Source: Kiritimatiellia bacterium
Lineage (GTDB): Bacteria; Verrucomicrobiota; Kiritimatiellia; RFP12; UBA1067
DNA length: 34,210 nucleotides
Assembly (NCBI GenBank): GCA_017544725.1
Contig: JAFYDR010000338.1
Coordinates: 1 to 34,210 of the forward strand
Reading direction: 5' to 3'
In this document: positions 7,603-16,042 of the stretch, piece after piece
How positions within the stretch are numbered: the stretch's first letter is position 1
Layout of the letters: every line of letters begins with the position of its first letter
The notes under the pieces: generated by a model
Seen by the model: the letters and a program-made list of their open reading frames with translations, nothing else
Told to the model about the DNA's origin: nothing
Database searches by the model: none
Made by a program: the position numbers and the translations under genes

Positions 7603-8433
7603 CTACCTCGCTGGCGCGAAACGCGCCAGAAAAGCGTCGATGAGGATTGCCATGCGGGGCGTCGCTTTCTGCGTTGCGTCCAGCACTTCCTGATGGTTCA
7701 AGGCTTCGGATTTGATTCCAGCCGCCGGATTGGCGATGCAACTGAGACCGGCGGTCGGGATACCGATGGCACAGGCCAATGTACATTCCGGGACAGTGGA
7801 CATGCCGACCGCATCCGCTCCCATACCCGCATACGCGCGGACTTCAGCTGGAGTCTCAAAAACCGGTCCGGCGGTGAATGCATAAACCCCATCCCAAAGG
7901 GAGACGCCGATCTCCGCCGCAGCCGCGTGCAACTCGTTACTCAGCGTCGGATCGTACACGTGGCTGAGATCCGGAAAGCGGACACCCCAATTCGGATTCA
8001 CAGGGCCGATCAGCGGGTTGATTCCGACCGTGTTCAGGTGATCGGTAATCACCATCAGATCGCCTGCCTTGAATTTCGGATTGATACCGCCCGAAGCGTT
8101 CGTCACCAATAGACGATGTCCGTTCATGCGACGCAACAGTTCGACCGGCATCACGACGGGTTCCATCCCCGCTCCCTCGTAGTAGTGCCGCCGTCCCATA
8201 AACGCGGCAATCCGCAAGCCGTGACGGAGGTACAGGCGCAGTTCCCCCGCGTGTCCAATAACGGAAGTCTGTCCGAGTCCCGGAATCCGATCATACGCGA
8301 CAGAGGCCAGCACCTCGTCGCATGTCAGAACGCTCCCCCATCCCGATCCGAGAATCAACCCGCAGTCCACCGGATTTTCCCAAAAGACCTTTGGCAGAGA
8401 ATTCGCCGCCTCGTTGAAAATTTCCCAGTTCAT
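7603..8433 (-). CDS. punA: Purine-nucleoside phosphorylase
   Basis: 276 residues from the ATG at 8433, with AGGAGAGG just upstream. A longer open frame to 8511 is rejected because it lies inside pyrC and lacks a ribosome site. The ATG overlaps the pyrC stop as ATGA, so translation is probably coupled. Family motifs: phosphate-binding ILGSGWGSVL near 24-33, GHAGEL, TNASGGINPKFKAGDLMVITDHLN, GPVFETPAEVRAY, and GADAVGMSTVPE with the purine-site region following. This is the trimeric type (PNP/MTAP superfamily), which cleaves inosine/guanosine with phosphate to base plus ribose-1-phosphate for purine salvage. A preference for another 6-oxopurine nucleoside or methylthioinosine cannot be excluded from sequence. 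Last gene of the six-gene run beginning with tolQ. Confidence 0.93.
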   Translation of the reverse strand: MNWEIFNEAANSLPKVFWENPVDCGLILGSGWGSVLTCDEVLASVAYDRIPGLGQTSVIGHAGELRLYLRHGLRIAAFMGRRHYYEGAGMEPVVMPVELLRRMNGHRLLVTNASGGINPKFKAGDLMVITDHLNTVGINPLIGPVNPNWGVRFPDLSHVYDPTLSNELHAAAAEIGVSLWDGVYAFTAGPVFETPAEVRAYAGMGADAVGMSTVPECTLACAIGIPTAGLSCIANPAAGIKSEALNHQEVLDATQKATPRMAILIDAFLARFAPAR

Positions 8434-9710
8434 CTTCCCTCTCCTGTTCTTTCGCGAAATGTCTCGCGTCCCTCGCAAACCGTCAGCAACGGTCGAACGG
8501 GCAACGTCCATCCCGTGTACGGCTGATTCCGCGATTTCGACCGGAAACGCGACGGATCAACCGTCCACGGATTCTGCGTGTCAATCAGTACGAAATCAGC
8601 CAACCTTCCCGCATTCAGTCCCATCGGTGCCACGCCCAACAATTGCGCAGGACCGACCACCCATCTGTTGAAAAAGTCCAGCAGGGACATCCGCATTCCA
8701 TCCACCATCACGCGCCACGTCACGCCCAGTGCCGTTTCGAGTCCGATAATCCCGAAAGGCGCACTCGCAAAACCGGCGGCTTTCGATTCCGCCGTGTGCG
8801 GCGCGTGATCGGTAGCGAAAAGTGACAACGTGCCGTCCAACGCGCCTTGGCGAATCACTGCGACATCCTCGCGTGTTCCCAACGGCGGATTCATCTTGTA
8901 GCCGGCGTCATCGTCCGGAATATCCTCGACGGCAATCGAGAGATGGTGCGGCGTTGCCTCGCCCGTCACGGGAATACCACGCGCACGGGCTTCGCGAATC
9001 AGGCGCACCGTCTCGCCGCATGAGATGTGCTGGATGTCCGTACGGCAACCAGTCTGCTCACAAAGACGGATGTCGCGTTTCGCCGCTTCCACTTCGGCTT
9101 CCGGCGGAAAGATTCGCCATCCGTGATCCCGCGCCAACGGACAGTCGCGAATCACGCCGCCCTGCGCAATCGACGGTACGACCGCGTGATCCATCACGGG
9201 CTTACCGACCGACTGCGCAAAGGTCATCGCACGAAACATCAGTTCGTCGGAGACAACCATGTTACCGTCATCGGTAAACGAGGAGACCCCCGCCGCTGAA
9301 AGCAACGCGAGATCTGCCAGTTCTCCCCCTGCACGCCCCCTCGTGACAGAGGCAGAGGGAAGAATTCGAACCGGAAGCGAGGGATCGAGCTGAGCGCGAA
9401 TCTGTTCCGCGTTATCGCAAGCGGGCGAGGTGTTCGGCATCGTAACCACATGTGTAAAACCGCCAGCGGCGGCAGCTACCGCACCGGTCTGCGTCGTCTC
9501 CGCAGCCGGATTTCCCGGATCGCGAAAATGCACGTGGACATCCCACAATCCCGGTGCAACTACGCAACCCTCGCCGTCCCGCGACTCCAGTCCCGCGCCA
9601 TCGGTACCCGGAGACTGAATCACGCCGTCGCGGACAACGAAGTCCGTAACCTCGTCGCGCCCGCTGACTGGATCGACCAGCCGAACATTGCGTATCGCCA
9701 AATTCACCAT
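8430..9710 (-). CDS. pyrC: Dihydroorotase (class I)
   Basis: 426 residues, AAGGTGA ribosome site 7 bases before the ATG at 9710. An amidohydrolase with the zinc ligands of bacterial class I dihydroorotase: H59 and H61 in DVHVHFRDPG, SFTDDGN near 145-150, H175 (MDHA), H228 (IQHIS) and the catalytic D301 in ATDHAPHT. It interconverts carbamoyl-aspartate and dihydroorotate, the third step of pyrimidine synthesis, in the cytosol. All metal-site residues are present, so it is probably active rather than the inactive PyrC' partner seen in some bacteria. It begins 16 bp after the SGNH gene and overlaps punA by 4 bp, an operon with mixed exported and nucleotide-metabolism functions. Confidence 0.95.
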   Translation of the reverse strand: MVNLAIRNVRLVDPVSGRDEVTDFVVRDGVIQSPGTDGAGLESRDGEGCVVAPGLWDVHVHFRDPGNPAAETTQTGAVAAAAGGFTHVVTMPNTSPACDNAEQIRAQLDPSLPVRILPSASVTRGRAGGELADLALLSAAGVSSFTDDGNMVVSDELMFRAMTFAQSVGKPVMDHAVVPSIAQGGVIRDCPLARDHGWRIFPPEAEVEAAKRDIRLCEQTGCRTDIQHISCGETVRLIREARARGIPVTGEATPHHLSIAVEDIPDDDAGYKMNPPLGTREDVAVIRQGALDGTLSLFATDHAPHTAESKAAGFASAPFGIIGLETALGVTWRVMVDGMRMSLLDFFNRWVVGPAQLLGVAPMGLNAGRLADFVLIDTQNPWTVDPSRFRSKSRNQPYTGWTLPVRPLLTVCEGRETFRERTGEGR

Positions 9711-9726
9711 ACGCCGTCACCTTTGC

Positions 9727-11103
9727 CTACTTACCGATCACCTTCTGGAAGTACGGTAGCATCGCCTTTGCCCAAATCTCGCTACCTTTGGGGCAGGGAT
9801 GCAGAAGGTCTGGCATGATGTCCCGCGTCAGCGTACCGTCCTCCTGGAGGAAATCCTTGTTGAAATCGACCCACAGAATTTTCTGTCCGTCGGCGTAGCC
9901 CTTGATAATCGCGTTCACCTTCTCATTTGCGACGCGCAACGGATCGTCCGGCTTCGCGCCACGCGGGAAGATCGGGTTCAGCAGAATCACGGCATCAGGC
10001 TGTTTCTCGCGAATGGCATCGAGAATCTTACGGATACCGAGCGCAACCTCTTCCGGCTTGTCGGAGCGGCAGTTGTTCGTGCCGATCCTCAGCGGAATGC
10101 ATTTGGCTTTGAAGCCTGCGAGCGCACCGTTCTGTACGCGCCACAACACGTGCTGCGTCCGTTCACCGGAATTGCCGAGGTTCAGGAAGGAGTATTGGCT
10201 GAAGTACTTTTGGATCACGGGAGCCTTGTCACGGCTGTCCCAGCCGTGAGTAATCGAGTCGCCGATCGCCACCACGTCGAAGGTACGGTCAGCCTTGGCG
10301 AGAACCTGCCGACGCTTTTCCCCCATGCGACCGAGCCAGCCCATTGCGGGTGCGGGCGTGGCGGCAACGGGATCCAGCTTCTCCGTCAGGCAACGGTTGA
10401 TCACAGGTATCACGCTCTTTGCCCAAATCTCGTATCCGACCGGACCGGGATGCAGACGATCCTTCATCATCTCGACAGTCAGAATACCGTCGGTAGTCAG
10501 CAGCTGGTCGTTGAAGTCGCACCAAATGATCGCACGGTCATCGGCGAACTTGCGGATTTCCTTGTTCACAATCTCGTTGCGGACACGGAAGCCGTCATCC
10601 GGTTTCTCCCCGCGCGGGAAAATCGGGTGGAGGATAATCCGAGCCTTCGGCGCCTTCTGGCGAATCTTGTCCAGCACCGCCTTGATTCCGATCACGGTGT
10701 CCATCGGCGGTTCGTCATCGACCTTGTGATGTCCCGTGTTGTTCGTGCCGATCATCAGGATGATCACCTCGGGCGAGTAACCGTCCAACTCGCCGTGATC
10801 CAAGCGCCACAGCACATGTTCCGTGCGGTCCGCGCTATACCCCAGATTCAAGGCATGGTACGGTTCGCCCGCAAAATACTTTTCCCACTGCGCCTTGCCG
10901 TTGCCTTCCCAGAAGTGCGTGATGGAGTCGCCGATGAACACGACCTTGGAGCCACCGGCCTTGATCAACTCGTGCTTCTGCGCGAACCGTTTCTGCCACC
11001 AGCTGTTCGCGTCAGCCGACTGCGGAACCGGTGTCACGGAATTTTGCGCGAAGGCACTCAGGCACAACGCGGAGACGAGAGAGAGAAATCCAACCTTTTT
11101 CAT
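9727..11103 (-). CDS. Exported protein with two tandem SGNH/GDSL hydrolase domains
   Basis: 458 residues with signal peptide 1-19 (cleavage after AFA). Two homologous domains: domain 1 (about 48-240) has S60 in FIGDSIT, GTNN at 119-122 and D215/H218 in DRLHP; domain 2 (about 270-458) has S283 in AIGDSIT, GTNN at 341-344 and D432/H435 in DLLHP. Both therefore keep the full Ser-Asn-Asp-His set of SGNH hydrolases and resemble the platelet-activating-factor acetylhydrolase-like branch. Shared phrases (LHPIFPRGEKPDD versus LNPIFPRGAKPDD) show a fairly recent internal duplication. It is likely a periplasmic esterase removing acetyl or other acyl groups from sugars; substrate unknown. It starts 30 bp after the tonB-like gene and is followed 16 bp later by pyrC, same operon. 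Confidence 0.92.
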   Translation of the reverse strand: MKKVGFLSLVSALCLSAFAQNSVTPVPQSADANSWWQKRFAQKHELIKAGGSKVVFIGDSITHFWEGNGKAQWEKYFAGEPYHALNLGYSADRTEHVLWRLDHGELDGYSPEVIILMIGTNNTGHHKVDDEPPMDTVIGIKAVLDKIRQKAPKARIILHPIFPRGEKPDDGFRVRNEIVNKEIRKFADDRAIIWCDFNDQLLTTDGILTVEMMKDRLHPGPVGYEIWAKSVIPVINRCLTEKLDPVAATPAPAMGWLGRMGEKRRQVLAKADRTFDVVAIGDSITHGWDSRDKAPVIQKYFSQYSFLNLGNSGERTQHVLWRVQNGALAGFKAKCIPLRIGTNNCRSDKPEEVALGIRKILDAIREKQPDAVILLNPIFPRGAKPDDPLRVANEKVNAIIKGYADGQKILWVDFNKDFLQEDGTLTRDIMPDLLHPCPKGSEIWAKAMLPYFQKVIGK

Positions 11104-11133
11104 TTCGCTTACCCTTTCTTGTTTGTGAAGAAA

Positions 11134-11949
11134 TCACTCTTGTAACTTGAACTCGACCGTCAAGCGCTCGAACTGTTTCAAGAACTCGGTGGAAAGTCCA
11201 CGAATCGGTTCCGTGTTCAACGCTGCCTTCAGCACGCTCTGGTCGAAGAAGGCGTTACCGGAAGACTGCACGATCCGATAGCTGGTGATCCGTCCCGACA
11301 GATCCAGACGGATCTCCAAATGCGCGGGCTGTCGTCCCGCATCGGAGACGGAGGGCTGCTCCCATGCCTCATAGAGCGCATTGCGAACCAACCCAACGCA
11401 ACGCCCCATTTCCGTCTCGGGAATCTGGTTACGCGTACCGATACGCGCACCCGCCTGAAGAGCCTTGCGAATCTCCGCCGCGCTCAACGGTTTCTCCTTC
11501 GACTCCATCGTAGTCACGCGCTTGAACTTGCTGAAATCGACCTTCGGCTTCTGGGGGGCTTCGACTCGCTTCCCTTTCTGGAACGGTTTTTTCTCCGGCG
11601 GCTTCGGTTTGGGTTTTGGTTTCTCCACGGGTTTGGGCTTCGGTTTCGGTTTTTCAACCGGTTTCGGCTTCGGCTTTTCCGGCGGCTTCGGTTTCGGCTT
11701 TTCGATCTGAATCGCATCCTTCACCGGCGTCTCCACGATCTCTTCCGGTTTCTCCTCCGGCGTGTCATCCTCTGTCTGCGGATCCGCAGGCGGCAGCACG
11801 ATTGTGAAATCGAGCGGTTCAGGCGGCGGATGTTTACGGAAAAACTGATTGTAATACGTGTATCCAATCAACATGAGAACGACCGCGCAATGGAAAATCA
11901 GCGAGGCTCGCATCGCAGGAGAATGAAGACTGTACGGGGTGTCCCTCAT
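11134..11949 (-). CDS. TonB/TolA-like energy transducer
   Basis: 271 residues. A single membrane helix at about 15-32 follows a short cytoplasmic start. The periplasmic part begins with an acidic stretch, then a long Pro/Lys repeat (about 84-122, units of KPKP with PEKP or VEKP) that would span the periplasm, then a C-terminal domain (about 180-271) with the TonB/TolA fold pattern (LEIRLDLSGRITSYRIVQSSGNAFFDQSVLKAA). Together with the ExbB and ExbD homologues just upstream (5 bp gap) it forms a proton-motive-force-driven cell-envelope complex. Whether it serves TonB-type outer-membrane transport or Tol-type envelope integrity is unclear; no TolB, Pal or TonB-dependent receptor gene is in the window. 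The start at 11949 has only a weak GGCGG site, and translation may be coupled to the gene before it. Confidence 0.88.
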   Translation of the reverse strand: MRDTPYSLHSPAMRASLIFHCAVVLMLIGYTYYNQFFRKHPPPEPLDFTIVLPPADPQTEDDTPEEKPEEIVETPVKDAIQIEKPKPKPPEKPKPKPVEKPKPKPKPVEKPKPKPKPPEKKPFQKGKRVEAPQKPKVDFSKFKRVTTMESKEKPLSAAEIRKALQAGARIGTRNQIPETEMGRCVGLVRNALYEAWEQPSVSDAGRQPAHLEIRLDLSGRITSYRIVQSSGNAFFDQSVLKAALNTEPIRGLSTEFLKQFERLTVEFKLQE

Positions 11950-11954
11950 CGTGT

Positions 11955-12353
11955 TTATTCCGCCAGCGTCACCAACGCCATGCGCGTAATTTTCACCTTG
12001 TAGAGGATCTTCATCACGCGCATCACCTTTCCATAGTCAAGACGTTCATCGGCGCGCACCAGCACCGCCGTGTTCGGATCTTCCGCAGCCATCGTCCCCA
12101 GTTCTTTCTCCAACGCATCGATCGTCAGGGGGCGATTGTTCAGGAACATGTTGCCTTCCGAGTCTAGGGTAACGACATTCGACTTCTTATTCGGAAGAAT
12201 GTCCGAGTTCCCCTGCGGCAATTTAATCGAGATCCCCTGCTCCATCGCCGGCATCGTAATGATGAAAGTGATCAGCAACAGGAAGGTCATATCCATCAAC
12301 GGCGTCATGTTGATCTCACAAAAGCGCCGCTTCTCCCGTCTTCTGCGAGACAT
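11955..12353 (-). CDS. ExbD/TolR family biopolymer transport protein
   Basis: 132 residues, usual family length. After a basic N-terminus (SRRRREKRR) comes INMTPLMDMTFLLLITFIIT, a single membrane helix with the conserved proton-path aspartate D21. The periplasmic domain follows (about 45-132), including the pattern ALEKELGTMAAEDPNTAVLVRADERLDYGKVM typical of ExbD/TolR. GGGGAGGG precedes the start, and the ATG overlaps the stop of the ExbB/TolQ gene as TGATG, so the two are co-translated. It should work with the upstream channel protein and the downstream TonB-like protein. Confidence 0.94.
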   Translation of the reverse strand: MSRRRREKRRFCEINMTPLMDMTFLLLITFIITMPAMEQGISIKLPQGNSDILPNKKSNVVTLDSEGNMFLNNRPLTIDALEKELGTMAAEDPNTAVLVRADERLDYGKVMRVMKILYKVKITRMALVTLAE

Positions 12354-13093
12354 CAGTCATCCCTCCCCTGGTACTCGCGGGCGATCCTGCCCAGCAGTTC
12401 GTCGATGAACCCGTCCATGTCCGACGTAATCTCGCGCATCTTACCTGAAAGCCAGTTGTAACCGCCGGATGCGGGAATCGCGACCATCAGACCGACCACC
12501 GTCGTCACCAACGCAGAGGAAATCGCAGGCGCGATCTCCGACAGCAAGACCGTCCCCTTCCCACCCATCAGATCGAAGGCATCCAATACGCCCCACACGG
12601 TACCGAGCAGACCAAGCATCGGAGCCGTGGTCACGATGAAGGCGAGCATGGTCATTCCCTTGTCGAGGCGAATCTCCTCGTCCTCAGCGATATGCTCGCA
12701 GTTGCCGCGAAGCAGCGCAATCTCCTTTCCTGTCAACGCTACGGCATCGCGCGCATCCGCGTCCTTGATTGCCCGGCTACGCGTCAGCGGGTCGATGAGC
12801 TTGACCATACGCTCGCAGGTTTTGACGTACATCAATTCCAGCGACACGCTCTGACGCTGCGTTTTACGGTTCAGATAATACTCCAGCACATCGCGCCCGT
12901 TCGTGAATTCGCGCATGAACCGTTTATTGCCGCGCCCCACCGTATTCAGTTCCTTGAACTTCCCGATGATGATCGCACCTGCCACCACCGATAACGCCAC
13001 CTGGATCACCACGATGACGATACCGACCAAGTTAGAGTCAAGAAATCCCTTCCAAAGCCCCGCCAAGGGCAAATTCAAAAATGATTCAACCAT
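12353..13093 (-). CDS. MotA/TolQ/ExbB family proton channel protein
   Basis: 246 residues with three membrane helices at about 21-44, 147-172 and 188-210 and a cytoplasmic loop between the first two, as in ExbB/TolQ. The family signature is clear: TTAPMLGLLGTVWGVLDAF in helix 2 and ALVTTVVGLMVAIPA in helix 3. It forms the pentameric stator around the ExbD/TolR dimer. First gene of the six-gene minus-strand run. A GGGAG ribosome site lies 13 bases before the ATG, a little further than usual. The upstream 885 bp hold repeats rather than a clear promoter, though TTGACT (minus strand, near 13157-13152) with a TGAC-T6-GTCA inverted repeat (13142-13155) may be part of one. Confidence 0.94.
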   Translation of the reverse strand: MVESFLNLPLAGLWKGFLDSNLVGIVIVVIQVALSVVAGAIIIGKFKELNTVGRGNKRFMREFTNGRDVLEYYLNRKTQRQSVSLELMYVKTCERMVKLIDPLTRSRAIKDADARDAVALTGKEIALLRGNCEHIAEDEEIRLDKGMTMLAFIVTTAPMLGLLGTVWGVLDAFDLMGGKGTVLLSEIAPAISSALVTTVVGLMVAIPASGGYNWLSGKMREITSDMDGFIDELLGRIAREYQGRDD

Positions 13094-13173
13094 AGCAATT
13101 ACGCTCTCCCTTCAATCTGAAAGCACTAGCTTGCGACAGGATGACAAAAAAGTCAAGAAAGAAGTCTGTGGGG

Positions 13174-13198
13174 AGCTAGTAGCTATTAGCTTTCAGCT
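13174..13198. repeat. AGCTNNN heptamer array (four units)
   Basis: AGCT at 13174, 13181, 13188 and 13195, exact 7-bp period, 81 bp upstream of the tolQ-like start codon. Confidence 0.85.
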
Positions 13199-13371
13199 GT
13201 TAGAAACGCACCCGTGGAAGGGGGACGCTTGTTTCCCCTTTTGCGGCACCTTATTCTATACCGCGCGCACGAGAGGATTTTGGAAACAAGCAGAACAACT
13301 TGGAGACAGGCGGCGAAGCCGCCCTGCTGGATAAGCGTGTTAAGCTGAGTCGTTTCGCGCAGTGACGAAAA

Positions 13372-13460
13372 GCCCTGAAAGGGCGTCACCTATACAGACG
13401 GGGGTGAGCGAAGCGTAACCCCCGGTGGTACAGACAGTATCCACCAAGCCCTGAAGGGGC
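13372..13460 (-). repeat. Triple-hairpin element, copy 1
   Basis: Three GC hairpins in fixed order: GCCCTGAAAGGGC (13372-13384), GGGGGT...AACCCCC with GCGAAGCGT loop (13400-13423), and GCCCTGAAGGGGC (13448-13460). Copies 2 and 3 are in the opposite orientation. REPIN-like in architecture, but no associated transposase is in the window. Confidence 0.8.
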
Positions 13461-13506
13461 GGCAGAACAATCTAACGCCACTCGCCATGCCGCGTCGCTT
13501 TCCGTC

Positions 13507-13592
13507 GCCCTTTCAGGGCTAACGTGCCTTTACTTGATTCCGGGGGCGGCGCTACGCTTGCCCCCGTCTGTGTACCTTCGCCCCTTCGGGGC
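13507..13592 (+). repeat. Triple-hairpin element, copy 2 (inverted relative to copy 1)
   Basis: GCCCTTTCAGGGC (13507-13519), GGGGGCGGCGCTACGCTTGCCCCC region (13542-13565) and GCCCCTTCGGGGC (13580-13592). With copy 1 it makes a large inverted pair separated by 46 bp. Confidence 0.8.
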
Positions 13593-13688
13593 TTGTCGAA
13601 AGTTATCCCCGTGAACATTCCAGTGTGCTACGCGGGCGAGTTAGCCCGCGCTCTAAAGACAAGTGCCTCGCCCGCGCCCTGCGCGGGA

Positions 13689-13813
13689 ATATTCATGTGG
13701 AATAACTTGGGAAACTACCGTCTCTCGTCACTCGTCACTACTTCGCGTAGCGAAGTTGTTGTTTCTGGTGTTTTCATTTTCAAAAGACAACGGTGAAATA
13801 CTCAGATGCGCCC
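13689..13813 (+). repeat. Dispersed approximately 125-bp element, copy 1
   Basis: Contains TATTCATGTGGAATAACTTGG, a CTACCG block, two CTCGTCA heptamers, the hairpin ACTTCGC-GTA-GCGAAGT, TTGTTGTTTCTG, TTTTCATTTTCAAAAGAC and GGTGAAATAC...GATGCGCCC. Nearly identical to 31447-31314 read on the minus strand, except that the other copy has three heptamers. It lies 165 bp upstream of the gene starting at 13979 and points toward it. Confidence 0.85.
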
Positions 13814-13978
13814 CATACGAACCCGTGCGGAAAAATAAGGTGGACTCGAAAGATGGATTATTGATAGAATGCTGGGCGTGGTAAGGTTAGGCGTGACGCG
13901 GATGAGGTTGTAACCTTTTCCGTGTCCGTGTGTAAGCTAGTTGTTACGGAACAACAACCACTTTCATGGAGCAAACTA

Positions 13979-16042
13979 ATGGCACTGTCAATCAATTCGA
14001 TACGCAATTACACTGGTACAGAAAGCATCATGCTCGACCAGCAACGAACTGGTATTGAGGGATCCAAGCTCCAGCGGTTCAGGAGCTTCTTCAACATCGG
14101 CAACGCGCGCCAAAAGAATGCTGAGACGCTAACTGTCATCCACCATGCGATCTTAAACGACCCAAGCTTTGCGGCACCAGAGGTTCAGGCTGAGGCGGCA
14201 CGTCTCCTCTCCCAGGTGCGCACCGATCGCGCGATCGGCGCGACCCAAATCAAGAGTATCGTTCAGTCCCTTGACAACCTGATGCAGAATACACAAGCGT
14301 CTGTGGAAAATCGCGTGAAATTACGCCTAGCATCCACGATGCCGCCGTGGGCGGCAGGATACGAGGAGAAAGTCATCAAGGTTGCCTCCATCCATGTCCT
14401 CAAGGGGCTTTCAACCGCCGGAAGCTACACCGCGATCGACGTAGCCGGACGTACGCAGGAAGCGCTCGCGCGTATCCACGCCGCGCTTACGTACGCCGGA
14501 GACAATCCCGATCTGCGGGAAATCGTCCTCTCCACGCTTGACCGCACCATGATTGGCCTAGGTGCCACACTTGCCACTGATCAGAAGATACAACAACGTA
14601 TCGACACATTCCGTACCGATTTGGAACGCATCGATGCCCGTGCGCAGCGGAGTGCGAATCCCGCCGAAGTCAAGAAGCTCGGCGTAGCTTTCCTCATATC
14701 GCTCGGCAAGCCCGTGCACCCAGATGTGATCGACACCCTCGATACCTTCTCGCAAAGCCTCCCCACCAAGGCTCTCGCTACGCTTAAGCCGACATCCACA
14801 GCCAGCGAAATCATTCGAGCTATCCACCGTTTCGCCGAAACCATCCGCACCGTCATGATCCAGTATCCCGAAGGTGTCGAGCCGCTCAACGGTGGCGACG
14901 AAATCGCCCCCACGCAAGAGTTCGTAATCAAGCGCGCCATCGCCGAACTGCCTGCTGCCGCCCAAGACAACCTACTGCATCTTCTTGAGTCGGAGGTGGG
15001 AATTGATGCCTGCGCTTATATTTCGAGCCAGACCAGCAGCGGTAGAGCTATCGGCGACTTCAACGCGGTCTCCTACACCGTCGAATATCTCCAGCAGCGC
15101 GCTGGCAAGCCGACGGGCTATCCAGGTGGTTATGATGCGGTTGCGAAAGTCTATGACTACTCTCCGCTCGCGCGTTGCGCGTTCACTCCCGAACACGCCT
15201 TCTCCGGCAGTGCATCGGAACCCATCAAGACCGCGCTCTTGAGACCGCACCACTTCGGTCGTTTCAATTTCCCGGCGGCCGCGATGCATGACAAGATTGA
15301 CGCGGCAGCGAAGTCGATGGTCACCTGCACCTTCGCCGCCGAAATGAAGAAACTGGCAACAGGCGTGAACGAGGTCATCTTCGACAAGGACATCAAGCGT
15401 AATACTGTTGTCACCTTGCCAGACGGTACGCAAGTCTCCAATGACCCCGCAGTTGCTCGCGACCAGTTCGCACGTCTCGTCACCGGCAACGATCAGGCGA
15501 CATACGATACGCTTCTTCCCGCAGAGAAGGCTAAAGCGAATGCATTCATGGCACTCCTCTCGCAAGAGACGGAGAAGGCTGTGGAAAAGGGTATTCCAAC
15601 AGCCCTCTCCCGCACTGGCAGCACCGCAGCATTCAGCTGTGCGACGGACGCACGTACCGATGCGCCCCAGCCCGTACGATCCTTCGACATTTCCGGTTCG
15701 CCTCTCGAAGGTTTCACGATCCACTACCGGGGCGACTTCCCTACCCTGTTCATGATGTACGATGACGAAAACGGCGTGCAACAGCAGACGGAGATGGGAC
15801 AGAAGATTGTCTGCAAGTACGAGATGGAGATGCACATCTCTCAGGCGTCACTCAACCAAATGTCGCTGACGGACTGGGCAACGTATGACCCTACAGTAAG
15901 CGACGGGATCCTGAACGAACTTGATCATCCCAATCGCCTAGCCGACAGCTACAACGCGATTCCACCGAACTTCCGTCTGGATGTGGACGTCACCGCCGGA
16001 TTCATCATCCATGCGGATGCGGCCCCGAAAAGACGGCACTAG
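13979..16042 (+). CDS. Protein of unknown family, 687 residues
   Basis: The frame is open from a GTG at 13922, but the ATG at 13979 has a GGAG site 7 bases before it and is the better start (MALSINSIRNYTG). No signal peptide, no membrane helix, and no motif I recognise. The first half (to about 340) is helix-rich with regular Leu/Ala/Ile heptad-like spacing (for example QAEAARLLSQVR, QIKSIVQSLDNLM, IDTFRTDLERIDARAQ). The middle and C-terminal parts are more mixed, with a possible beta-rich segment near 580-625 (GFTIHYRGDFPTLFMMYDDENG). Codon use and GC content look like its neighbours. It is monocistronic, flanked by repeats. A secreted effector lacking an N-terminal Sec signal, or a large cytosolic scaffold, are both possible; there is no direct support for either. 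Confidence 0.85.
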   Translation: MALSINSIRNYTGTESIMLDQQRTGIEGSKLQRFRSFFNIGNARQKNAETLTVIHHAILNDPSFAAPEVQAEAARLLSQVRTDRAIGATQIKSIVQSLDNLMQNTQASVENRVKLRLASTMPPWAAGYEEKVIKVASIHVLKGLSTAGSYTAIDVAGRTQEALARIHAALTYAGDNPDLREIVLSTLDRTMIGLGATLATDQKIQQRIDTFRTDLERIDARAQRSANPAEVKKLGVAFLISLGKPVHPDVIDTLDTFSQSLPTKALATLKPTSTASEIIRAIHRFAETIRTVMIQYPEGVEPLNGGDEIAPTQEFVIKRAIAELPAAAQDNLLHLLESEVGIDACAYISSQTSSGRAIGDFNAVSYTVEYLQQRAGKPTGYPGGYDAVAKVYDYSPLARCAFTPEHAFSGSASEPIKTALLRPHHFGRFNFPAAAMHDKIDAAAKSMVTCTFAAEMKKLATGVNEVIFDKDIKRNTVVTLPDGTQVSNDPAVARDQFARLVTGNDQATYDTLLPAEKAKANAFMALLSQETEKAVEKGIPTALSRTGSTAAFSCATDARTDAPQPVRSFDISGSPLEGFTIHYRGDFPTLFMMYDDENGVQQQTEMGQKIVCKYEMEMHISQASLNQMSLTDWATYDPTVSDGILNELDHPNRLADSYNAIPPNFRLDVDVTAGFIIHADAAPKRRH

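Larger units (their letters stand above)
13094..13978. other. Gene-free divergent region rich in repeats
   Basis: 885 bp between the start of the tolQ-like gene (-) and the start of the 687-residue protein (+). No credible gene. It holds an AGCTNNN array (13174-13198), an AAGCGTGTT nonamer pair (13331-13349), two inverted copies of a triple-hairpin element (13372-13460 and 13507-13592), GC hairpin plus GGAATATTCATG motif (13668-13700), the dispersed approximately 125-bp element (13689-13813), and a 6-bp stem GTTGTT-ACGG-AACAAC (13940-13955) just before the ribosome site of the plus-strand gene. Confidence 0.8.

Noticed and set aside
8434-8511. 26-residue extension of purine-nucleoside phosphorylase
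   Set aside because: It lies wholly inside pyrC, and the internal ATG has a strong ribosome site and the ATGA overlap.
13186-13884. Small frames in the tolQ upstream region
   Set aside because: They overlap the triple-hairpin and dispersed elements and are explained by them.
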